64,000 nt of DNA, from assembly GCA_019117495.1 (NCBI GenBank), contig DWZP01000008.1, positions 42,193 to 106,192 on the forward strand, read 5' to 3'. The DNA comes from Fusicatenibacter_A intestinipullorum (lineage in GTDB: Bacteria > Bacillota > Negativicutes > Acidaminococcales > Acidaminococcaceae). Positions 41,819-48,854 of this stretch are shown one piece after another. Position 1 is the first letter of the stretch. Each line of letters opens with the position of its first letter. Below the pieces are notes generated by a model. The model was not told the origin of the DNA, made no database searches, and saw only the letters and a list, made by a program, of their open reading frames with translations. Position numbers and translations under genes: made by a program.

Positions 41819-41847
41819 AGTTTAACAGAAAAATATAATCCTGTAAA
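41819..41847 (-). promoter_or_regulatory. Promoter of the small toxin gene
   Basis: TTTACA (41847-41842), 17-nt spacer, TAAACT (41824-41819) on the minus strand, giving a leader of about 105 nt before the peptide start. Confidence 0.5.
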
Positions 41848-41855
41848 GATACTTT

Positions 41856-41884
41856 AAGCGCACCCGTTAACAGCGGATGCGCTT
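41856..41884. terminator. Hairpin after the exonuclease gene
   Basis: AAGCGCA and TGCGCTT arms with an inner CCG/CGG pair; on the plus strand it is followed by GTTGTTTTTT. It lies just after the exonuclease stop, on whose strand the T-run is poor, so direction of action is uncertain. Confidence 0.45.
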
Positions 41885-41904
41885 GTTGTTTTTTATTATT
41901 AAAT

Positions 41905-42528
41905 TTACCTTCCGTGCAGCCTGCGCTCTGCCTTTTCTGCATCATACGCAGCTTTCTGTTCAAAATAAAGTTCGGGCGTCCAGCCTTTTTCCAGCATTCT
42001 TACAAGCAGCTTGCCGGTGTTGGCTGCATCGTCATAAGCAGTATGCCACAAACCTGCCGTGTCAACTTCCTGCTCCTCTGTTGCGCGTTTCAGACCGGTT
42101 GTAAGTTCGTCGCCCTTCCACAGCTTGTATGCTTCAGCAAGGTCAAGGTAATCTTCATACTGAACCGGGTTTTCTATTTTATGGCGCTCGCAGCCGATGT
42201 TTAAAACTTTGTAATCTTCCGTACCCCAGGCAACAAAATAAGTCTGCCCAGCTTTGTAAATTTCCGCCAGTTTCGCCACCATTTCCGGGTATTCAATGCC
42301 TTTTTTCATGTCTTTTTCGGTAATCATGCAAAAGTCCATGCTGTCTTTTGCCTGTTTGGGGTAAAAATGCGGCTTTACAAAATTCTGTATTTTGCCGTCC
42401 TCTTTTAATTCCGCACCAGTCAGCTTAACCGCGCCAATTTCAATAATTTCCGAAAAAAATCCTCGCGGCCGCCCGACCGGCTTGGTATATGTTGTAAACT
42501 CAAAATCCACCAGTAAAAAATCCTTCAT
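41905..42528 (-). CDS. DEDDh-type 3'-5' exonuclease domain protein
   Basis: A 207-residue protein with the DnaQ/KapD-like exonuclease fold. Motif I is LLVDFEFT (Asp-x-Glu, about 8-10), followed by FFSEIIEIGAVKL; motif II is in FVAWGTEDYKVL; motif III is LWHTAYDDAANTGKLL with the His and Asp of the DEDDh set. It is a stand-alone domain without polymerase parts. Relatives trim RNA or DNA 3' ends; KapD-like proteins modulate sporulation phosphorelays in bacilli. The substrate cannot be told here. Confidence 0.87.
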   Translation of the reverse strand: MKDFLLVDFEFTTYTKPVGRPRGFFSEIIEIGAVKLTGAELKEDGKIQNFVKPHFYPKQAKDSMDFCMITEKDMKKGIEYPEMVAKLAEIYKAGQTYFVAWGTEDYKVLNIGCERHKIENPVQYEDYLDLAEAYKLWKGDELTTGLKRATEEQEVDTAGLWHTAYDDAANTGKLLVRMLEKGWTPELYFEQKAAYDAEKAERRLHGR

Positions 42529-42563
42529 TGTTACGCCTCTTTCGTCAATTTATGTTAAAACGC

Positions 42564-44186
42564 TTAGTGCCTGTGCAGCAGCGCGCGTTCCACGCTCCAG
42601 TAAACCGCGTCCTGCCCAATCATATCGTATACGCCGCCGCGCTTGAGCATTTCCATTGCTTCGTCCTGCAAACTGCAAAGGTAAATCTTCTTGCCGGCGT
42701 CCTTCATTTCCTGCACAATTTTGGCAAATTCCTGTACGCCGCTGATGTCAATATCCGGCACGCCGCGCATTGAAAAATACACATAGCCGTAACGCTTTGC
42801 CTTTTTGGGTATCTCCTCAAGGCGTTCCGTGTTGGCAAATACAATCGGCCCGTTAATATAGCAAACCAGCCCGTCATCCGGCAAATCCTCAATTTCTTCG
42901 TGCAGGCGCTGCGGGTCAATTTCGTCGTAAGTAATGCGCAGGTGCGAAAAACGCACAGCCTGCAAAACAAGCCCGATAATAACACCAATCATAATGGCGG
43001 TTGTCAGGTCAACAATAATGGTAGTCAGCATGGTAACAACAAATTTTAAAATAGCGCCTTTAAATTTGCCTTTTAAAATAAAATTAATCGTTACCCATTC
43101 GTTCATGCGCCACGAAACCACCATCAAAACACCGGCCAGCGCCGCCAGCGGAATCTGGCTCATTACCGGCGCCAGCACAAACATGGCCAGCAAAATGCCA
43201 AGCGCATGGAAGATGCCCGTCAGGCGCGTAACCGCACCGGATTTTACCGCCACACTGGTACGCGCAATAGCCGCCGTTGCCGGAATGCCGCCAAAAAACG
43301 GCACTATGATGTTGCCAATGCCCTGCGCCAGAAGTTCACGGTTGCTGTCAAGCCTTGCGCCGGTCATACGCGAAGCAGTTGCGCCGCACAAAAGGCTTTC
43401 AATCATCGCCAGCACCGCAATACTCACGGCAGGGGCCAAAAGCCCGATAACAGTACGGAAATCAAGCAGCGAAGCAAGCTCCAAACGGTCATCCAAAATA
43501 AGCGTTGCCGGTATGTTGCCTACCACCGCCACATCAAGGTTCAGCGCAATATTAGCCGCCGTCGCCACAATAATGGCAAACAGCGAAGACGGTATATACT
43601 TGCTGTACCGCATCGGAAACAGCAGCATCATCAGCATTACAAACAGGCCAATGCTAACCGCCGTCATATTCGGCTCAAAGCCAAGCTGCCAGTAACTTAA
43701 AAATTTCTCCGTTACGCTGCTGCCTTCAGAGGTAACGCCAAAAAAATTATCAATCTGCCCCATGGCAATAATAACGGCAATGCCGGAGGTAAAGCCGCTG
43801 ATAACCGGCATCGGGATGAACGAAATCAGCTTGCCCAGATGCAGCACCCCTGCTATAACAAGGATAATGCCCGCAAGCACAGTTGCCACAAACACGCCCT
43901 GCAAGCCGTACTGCGCGATAATGGACATCAATATCGCCGCCATAGCGCCCGTTGGCCCGGAAATTTGAAAATACGCCCCGCCAAGCGCGCTGATGATAAC
44001 ACCGGCAATAATTGCCGTTACAAGGCCCGATGCCGCCGTTGCGCCGCTGCCCACGCCAAAAGCCAGTGCCAGCGGAATTGCTACCGCCGTAACGGTAAGC
44101 CCGGCCATTAAATCCTGCATCAGCATCATTCTATCGTAATTGCGGAACTCTTTAATCAGGTCACGCTTGAACCTTTCCACCATCAT
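42564..44186 (-). CDS. SulP-family anion transporter with STAS domain
   Basis: A 540-residue protein. The membrane domain of SulP/SLC26 type (about 25-400) starts MLMQDLMAGLTVTAVAIPLALAFGVGS and includes GGAYFQISGPTGAMAAILMSI and GIGNIIVPFFGGIPATAAIARTSV. A cytoplasmic STAS domain follows (about 430-540) with VCYINGPIVFANTERLEEI and a DISGVQEFAKI phospho-site-like loop. Family members carry sulfate, bicarbonate or dicarboxylates. No sulfur genes are adjacent, so the substrate is open. Confidence 0.9.
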   Translation of the reverse strand: MMVERFKRDLIKEFRNYDRMMLMQDLMAGLTVTAVAIPLALAFGVGSGATAASGLVTAIIAGVIISALGGAYFQISGPTGAMAAILMSIIAQYGLQGVFVATVLAGIILVIAGVLHLGKLISFIPMPVISGFTSGIAVIIAMGQIDNFFGVTSEGSSVTEKFLSYWQLGFEPNMTAVSIGLFVMLMMLLFPMRYSKYIPSSLFAIIVATAANIALNLDVAVVGNIPATLILDDRLELASLLDFRTVIGLLAPAVSIAVLAMIESLLCGATASRMTGARLDSNRELLAQGIGNIIVPFFGGIPATAAIARTSVAVKSGAVTRLTGIFHALGILLAMFVLAPVMSQIPLAALAGVLMVVSWRMNEWVTINFILKGKFKGAILKFVVTMLTTIIVDLTTAIMIGVIIGLVLQAVRFSHLRITYDEIDPQRLHEEIEDLPDDGLVCYINGPIVFANTERLEEIPKKAKRYGYVYFSMRGVPDIDISGVQEFAKIVQEMKDAGKKIYLCSLQDEAMEMLKRGGVYDMIGQDAVYWSVERALLHRH

Positions 44187-44577
44187 TTTTACAGCAACCC
44201 CTTTGTTGTTAAATTAAAAACGCAATTTCATAAACAGCTTATGGCAATATTTTACCATAGCCGGAGCCGCCAAAACAGAGGCCCGAAAAGAAAATTTACA
44301 CGGTTTTGTTTTTACAGGCATTATTGCCCTACGCCCATATAAACACCTTTTCAGCTAAAAAAATTTACCATAGCCAAAAATTTTTTAAATATTTTTTCGC
44401 CGCAGGTAAATTTTAGGGGTTAAAAATCCGTTTATGTAGGTGAGAGTTTCTTTTCTTGTTCTCTTTTTTGCCTGTTTTTTCTCTTGTTCTTTTCTTTGCC
44501 GTATTACGTTCCTACCTTGTTCTTAAGTAATTCAAAGATTATTATATATAATCTACCTTGTTCCCTAAATTCTAACG

Positions 44578-44660
44578 TACGTAAGCATTAAAACCTGACA
44601 AGCTTGTTAAAAAGTAAGGAAGCCGTGAAAGCAGCAGTACGTTAGCAGTATTACCTGACA
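44578..44660. repeat. Pair of imperfect 23-nt direct repeats, 60-nt spacing
   Basis: TACGTAAGCATTA then ACCTGACA at 44578-44600 and TACGTTAGCAGTA then ACCTGACA at 44638-44660; 19 of 23 positions agree. Role unknown. Confidence 0.55.
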
Positions 44661-44675
44661 GTTTTATGCAAAACA

Positions 44676-44703
44676 GGCACTATCTCCAAACTGAGATAGT
44701 GCC
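44676..44703. repeat. Strong hairpin without T-run
   Basis: Perfect 11-bp arms GGCACTATCTC and GAGATAGTGCC with a 6-nt loop. Neither strand has a proper T-run next to it (the minus side has TGTTTTGC), so it is only a weak terminator candidate. Confidence 0.5.
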
Positions 44704-44768
44704 GTAAGCAGGGCTATGCGCTAAACTTCATTTGCTGCATAATCCTGCAATAACCATGTAAAAGCACG

Positions 44769-44809
44769 CAAAAACTCCCGTTGGTTTTGCATGCCAACGG
44801 GAGTTTTGA
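44769..44809 (-). terminator. Terminator hairpin, copy A, after mcrC
   Basis: AAAACTCCCGTTGG and CCAACGGGAGTTTT arms with T-rich flank on the minus strand (GTTTTTGCG). The 41-nt unit is repeated, with one loop mismatch, at 48068-48108 on the other side of mcrBC. Confidence 0.85.
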
Positions 44810-44839
44810 AAATATCTTTACTGTTTTGTTAAATTCATA

Positions 44840-45883
44840 TTATGCAGTAAAATTTTCCGCTACTATTTTATCAAGCTGTTCTTTTATTTTCTCAAACTCA
44901 CAGTTTAAATCCAGCGTCCGAACAAAAATTTTATTTCCACCCATACTGTAAGCAACGTCAGGAGTTATATCTTCATCGGTTTTTGCATAAAGCAGCATAC
45001 CACTGACAGTCTTATCCGTAGCAGCACTTTTATTTTTTACATATGCATAAATCTGATATAAATTGGCAGAACAAACACTCTTTTTATCGTACTGTTGAGA
45101 TAAAATACGCCTGTAACACTTAGTATCGATAATTAAAACTTTATCACTGCTTTTAAGCGTAATATCAGTATACATCTTCGGCAAAAAAGCATCCTGCCCG
45201 TCATCCAAATTCCATGCAACAGACGGAGCCGAAGGATTAAAGTGCGGATAATGTCTTTGATAATAAGCAAGTACAAATTTTTCATACAAATCGCACAAAT
45301 GCTGACTATCTAAAAATTCAGCAAGTTCAATCCTGCCGTTTTTATTTATAAGTAACCCATCAAACAGCAGCCGGCACAAATAAACGAGCATCTGATATGA
45401 AGCATTTCCTTTTCGGTAACTTAACAGCGACCAGTTAATATTAAAAGGGTTTACTTCCCGCACATTACCAAAAAACAGCAATACTCTTTTTAAATTATTC
45501 TTGTTTTCCTGTGTAACATCTCCATTATGCAAAAGCAGTATTGCTGCTGATTTTAAAATACGGTTAAGCAAAATATCTTCCGTTAAAACATTATAAACAC
45601 ATTTTAAACTGCGCTCTTTGCGCGATAACAACTTTAAAGTGCCGTTAATATCAACTTTACCGCGCAGAACTTTTTGCGTCCTGTTATGCTTTAAATAATC
45701 TTTTGCCAAACCCTGCTTAAGCTGATATTCTATTCCTCTTGACAAAATCGCAGCAAATAAATCATGAATATGTTCAAAATTTTCTGTACCGGTTTTTTCA
45801 AACCCTTCCCGATACAGTGCTTTATATGCATATGCCAGCATATAATAAATATTTTTTATTAAAATACTGTTTTCAGTGCTCAT
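44840..45883 (-). CDS. mcrC: McrC-family component of McrBC 5-methylcytosine restriction system
   Basis: A 347-residue McrC-like nuclease subunit. The N-terminal part (NIYYMLAYAYKALYREGFEK) is the usual McrC start. The C-terminal PD-(D/E)xK nuclease core shows PKMYTDITLKSSDKVLIIDT followed by KCY, giving the Asp and the Asp-x-Lys metal-binding residues. Together with McrB it should cleave DNA carrying modified cytosines, acting against phages or foreign methylated DNA. Start overlaps the mcrB stop by 4 nt. The pair is flanked by duplicated terminators. Confidence 0.9.
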   Translation of the reverse strand: MSTENSILIKNIYYMLAYAYKALYREGFEKTGTENFEHIHDLFAAILSRGIEYQLKQGLAKDYLKHNRTQKVLRGKVDINGTLKLLSRKERSLKCVYNVLTEDILLNRILKSAAILLLHNGDVTQENKNNLKRVLLFFGNVREVNPFNINWSLLSYRKGNASYQMLVYLCRLLFDGLLINKNGRIELAEFLDSQHLCDLYEKFVLAYYQRHYPHFNPSAPSVAWNLDDGQDAFLPKMYTDITLKSSDKVLIIDTKCYRRILSQQYDKKSVCSANLYQIYAYVKNKSAATDKTVSGMLLYAKTDEDITPDVAYSMGGNKIFVRTLDLNCEFEKIKEQLDKIVAENFTA

Positions 45884-47988
45884 TTACTAAAAATACCTGT
45901 TAATCTCTTTTGCCAGCTATCAGCCTTTTGCTTATCGTCAAACCAATATTCGTCAAGCATTGGGCAAATATCATATTCTATAACATTTTTCAGCCACATC
46001 TCAATACCGCATACCGGCGGATTTTTCTCATCATATACAAAATAACTGTGTCCTATGCAAAAACCTTCGCCCAGTGAATCATCCTCAGCAATTTCGTTAT
46101 TTAAAATTTTTATTTCATTAATTACGGTATTAAAAGCTAGATGATTTACTTTGTTTTGCAAGTTTACAAATCCTTCGCTGTCAAAGCCCGGTTTCATTGT
46201 AAAAAAACTGAAACGGCGGCGCAGAGCATAATCAATCATAGCAATGCTGCGGTCTGCCGTATTCATCATCCCGATAATATAAACGTTATGCGGCACACTG
46301 AACCATTTATCTTTTTTATAAACAAGCCTTACCGGTTTATCGCGGTAATCACCTTCAACAAGCATTAAAAGTTCACCAAAAACAGCACTTAAATTACCAC
46401 GGTTTATTTCATCAATAATAAAATAATAATCATTTTCTATGTCACTGCGCGCCTTTTCGCAAAAATCGTAAAACACACCATTGCGCAATTCAAAGCCTGT
46501 TTCTGTCGGGCGGTAACCCATAACAAAATCTTCATAAGAATAATTTTGATGAAACTGCACCATTTCAATTCTGCTGTCATCTTCTGTGCCAATTAAAGAA
46601 TATGCCAAGCGCTTAGCAGTAAAAGTTTTACCAACCCCCGGTGCGCCCTGCAAAATAATATTCTTTTTATGTTTAAGCAAAGCCACAAGTTTATCGTAAT
46701 CGGTTTCTTTCATAAATACTTCGTTAAGAAAGTTTTGTTTGGTGTAAGGATTGATATTATTTTTATCTAACTCCATTACTTCTTGTCCGATTTTATCACT
46801 CAATTCACTTGCTTCATCAGTTTTATCGTTTAAAAATTTATTATAATCTTGTTCTTTACCTTCAAATATAAAATCCAATAAATCTGCTTCTTTCCAACTT
46901 TTGTCTCTTTTAATTTCTTGTATAGTATCTCTCCAACTACTAAAGTACCATTTTTTAGGTTCATCTAACTTATTATTCCAATTCACCTCTAAGTTTTTAC
47001 CATCTTTTAAATTTTTTGTTACTGTTCCAATAGCAACAATATCCATAACCGAAGCACTTCTATTGTATTCAAAAGGTAAATTATTTTTCATCGTATATGT
47101 AGTCTTAATAACTATTTTATCACCAACTTTTACATGTTTAACTTCATCTAAATATTTATCATCATAACCATTTTGCCAAATTTCATTTTCTATAAACTCA
47201 TCTGTTTTATTAACTCTACCCCAACTTGCTCCAACAAGCCAACATTTATTAACTTTATTTTGAGAATATTTCCATGCAGCTAATGATAACTCTGGGAAAC
47301 TACGATATTTACTATTTTCTTTTTTAAAATAATCTTCACAACTCTTAATAAGTTGTAAATATTCGTTTCCATTAATCATCTTTTTAAAAAGACCATCTAC
47401 TTCAATATTATTAACAATTTCAGAATTATTTACAATAAAATTTTGATTTACACTATCTAAATTTAAAAATGAAAATGGTGCAATCCAATATAGACCTATA
47501 GTAATTTTCCATTTTACAGTTTTTTGATTTTTTACTTTATCAAATATTTTAAAAAATTTTTCCTCATAAGCTCCTTTATCCTTAACATATTTTAAAGCAA
47601 TTTGAAACATCTCCCATAAATTTTCTATATCGTTTTCTCCACGTTCGTTTTTCCCAGCAAAAAACCATGAGTTCATATTGTTTAAAACAGGTATACCATC
47701 AAAATTAGCAGGAATATCAGCCTGTATATTAAACGCTTTTTTAAATACACGGCAAATTTTAATACGATTTTCATTAGTTATGCCCTTATTAAAAATACCA
47801 AAAACAGTAAACGGATCTATATCTTCCACTATATTATTATCATTTTCCACAAATGGAAATTTTATATCATTCTCCGTGCATAATTGTTGTAAAAAAACTA
47901 TTAGGCTTTTCCTTTTATCTTTGTATTCTAATAACTTTATTGCTAATTCTTCATAAAATGATATCCACGGAAATTTAATATTCATCAT
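45880..47988 (-). CDS. mcrB: McrB-family AAA+ GTPase with EVE-like modified-DNA reader region
   Basis: A 702-residue motor. The C-terminal AAA+ module has Walker A LQGAPGVGKTFTAKRLAY, Walker B YYFIIDEINRGNLSAVFGEL and the McrB signature MMNTADRSIAMIDYALRRRF. The middle region (from KCWLVGASWGRVNKTDEF, near 255, to about 370) looks like an EVE/PUA-type domain, which reads modified bases. The N-terminus is a firmicute-type variable region. GGAG is 9 nt before ATG 47988. The first 1.3 kb is markedly AT-rich compared with the C-terminal half and with neighbouring genes, a sign of recombination or transfer of the specificity part. Confidence 0.88.
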   Translation of the reverse strand: MMNIKFPWISFYEELAIKLLEYKDKRKSLIVFLQQLCTENDIKFPFVENDNNIVEDIDPFTVFGIFNKGITNENRIKICRVFKKAFNIQADIPANFDGIPVLNNMNSWFFAGKNERGENDIENLWEMFQIALKYVKDKGAYEEKFFKIFDKVKNQKTVKWKITIGLYWIAPFSFLNLDSVNQNFIVNNSEIVNNIEVDGLFKKMINGNEYLQLIKSCEDYFKKENSKYRSFPELSLAAWKYSQNKVNKCWLVGASWGRVNKTDEFIENEIWQNGYDDKYLDEVKHVKVGDKIVIKTTYTMKNNLPFEYNRSASVMDIVAIGTVTKNLKDGKNLEVNWNNKLDEPKKWYFSSWRDTIQEIKRDKSWKEADLLDFIFEGKEQDYNKFLNDKTDEASELSDKIGQEVMELDKNNINPYTKQNFLNEVFMKETDYDKLVALLKHKKNIILQGAPGVGKTFTAKRLAYSLIGTEDDSRIEMVQFHQNYSYEDFVMGYRPTETGFELRNGVFYDFCEKARSDIENDYYFIIDEINRGNLSAVFGELLMLVEGDYRDKPVRLVYKKDKWFSVPHNVYIIGMMNTADRSIAMIDYALRRRFSFFTMKPGFDSEGFVNLQNKVNHLAFNTVINEIKILNNEIAEDDSLGEGFCIGHSYFVYDEKNPPVCGIEMWLKNVIEYDICPMLDEYWFDDKQKADSWQKRLTGIFSK

Positions 47989-48037
47989 AACTATTTCTCC
48001 AATTCTTTTATCAATTTCATAAAACAAATCTATTTAA

Positions 48038-48043
48038 ATTATA
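48038..48043 (-). promoter_or_regulatory. Extended -10 promoter of mcrB
   Basis: TGATATAAT (TATAAT at 48043-48038) on the minus strand, 50 nt before the start, just past the upstream terminator hairpin. Confidence 0.5.
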
Positions 48044-48067
48044 TCACAAAATGCATAGTATTAAACA

Positions 48068-48108
48068 CAAAAACTCCCGTTGGTTTTGCGTGCCAACGGG
48101 AGTTTTGA
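48068..48108 (-). terminator. Terminator hairpin, copy B, after hicB
   Basis: Same 41-nt hairpin as 44769-44809 with a single A/G change in the loop. It ends the hicAB transcript and insulates mcrBC. Confidence 0.85.
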
Positions 48109-48117
48109 GAGAAAATA

Positions 48118-48471
48118 TTATCTTGCCAAGCCATCAGCGATATAATATGTCGCTAACTGATTAATGCTTACTTTTTCTTTTTTTGCTCTGTCACTTAATC
48201 TTTTATGTAAAGTTTTTGGCAACCTTAAATTAAACCTGCCGCTGTAATCCTCAACTTTTTTAGGCAAAGGCACCAGCATTTCTTTTTCAAGCGCTACCTC
48301 CAACCAGCATCTTTTGGCATCTGTTATCATTGGAATAATTTCTGATGCATCGTCAGTCTGCGTAATGCAGCCGGGGAGTTCAGGTATATAAACAACATAA
48401 CCATCATCAGAAGGTTCTACAACAACTTCATATTTTAAATTCATATAATAATCTAATTTATTTTCATTCAT
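48118..48471 (-). CDS. hicB: HicB-family antitoxin
   Basis: A 117-residue antitoxin. The N-terminal HicB fold has KYEVVVEPSDDGYVVYIPEL followed by PGCITQ, then a C-terminal ribbon-helix-helix segment (RFNLRLPKTLHKRLSDRAKK, then EKVSINQLATYYIA) for DNA binding. It should neutralise HicA and autoregulate the operon through a palindrome over its promoter. hicA comes first, 2 nt upstream, which is the standard order for this family. Confidence 0.93.
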   Translation of the reverse strand: MNENKLDYYMNLKYEVVVEPSDDGYVVYIPELPGCITQTDDASEIIPMITDAKRCWLEVALEKEMLVPLPKKVEDYSGRFNLRLPKTLHKRLSDRAKKEKVSINQLATYYIADGLAR

Positions 48472-48473
48472 TG

Positions 48474-48713
48474 CTACATACCTTCTTTCTCTAAAAATTC
48501 AATTACCTTTTCCACATAAACCTGTTTAATATAAGGATTATGCTTTGGTATACACAAAATGAAATTACCTTTAGTATAAATATAATGGCTGCTGCCGCCC
48601 TTTGGCTGACGGGTTTCAAAATCCAAACGTTTTAATATTTTGTCAAGTTCATCAAATCTTACAGTTTTAGGATTATTTTTTATTCTTAATAAAAGTTTCT
48701 CTAATTGGCTCAT
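48474..48713 (-). CDS. hicA: HicA-family mRNA interferase toxin
   Basis: A 79-residue double-stranded-RNA-binding-fold toxin that cleaves mRNA. Family features are VRFDELDKILKRLDFETRQP, the catalytic His in KGGSSHYIYTKG (about 43), and CIPKHNPYIKQVYVEKVIEF. AAGGAGAAC precedes ATG. It is the first gene of the hicAB unit and may act in phage defence or stress tolerance beside mcrBC. Confidence 0.93.
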   Translation of the reverse strand: MSQLEKLLLRIKNNPKTVRFDELDKILKRLDFETRQPKGGSSHYIYTKGNFILCIPKHNPYIKQVYVEKVIEFLEKEGM

Positions 48714-48726
48714 TGTTCTCCTTGTA

Positions 48727-48759
48727 ATTATAGTACCACTGGCGGTACCAACTTGTCAA
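48727..48759 (-). promoter_or_regulatory. hicAB promoter with operator palindrome
   Basis: TTGACA (48759-48754) and TATAAT (48732-48727), or TACTAT at 18-nt spacing, on the minus strand. Between them lies an inverted repeat GGTAC/GTACC (arms 48744-48748 and 48733-48737), a natural HicB binding site. Confidence 0.6.
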
Positions 48760-48789
48760 TCAGACATATTTTCAATTTAAAACATAAAA

Positions 48790-48825
48790 AACGCTTAGCC
48801 CAGTAACAAACCCAGGCTAAGCGTT
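48790..48825 (-). terminator. Terminator of glyQS
   Basis: AACGCTTAGCC and GGCTAAGCGTT arms followed by TTTTATG on the minus strand, 30 nt after the glyS stop. Confidence 0.85.
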
Positions 48826-48854
48826 ATCAACAAATTATATGTTTAAGCCCTTAC

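Larger units (their letters stand above)
44187..44769. other. Non-coding gap with short repeats between SulP and McrBC
   Basis: About 580 bp with no convincing gene. Contents: a pyrimidine-rich stretch (44445-44565) with four copies of a CTTGTTC motif, two of them within the longer repeat CTACCTTGTTC; a 23-nt imperfect direct repeat at 60-nt spacing (44578 and 44638); and a strong hairpin at 44676-44703. It is more AT-rich than the housekeeping genes to the left. It may be a degraded or exchanged segment at the edge of the restriction locus. Confidence 0.5.
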
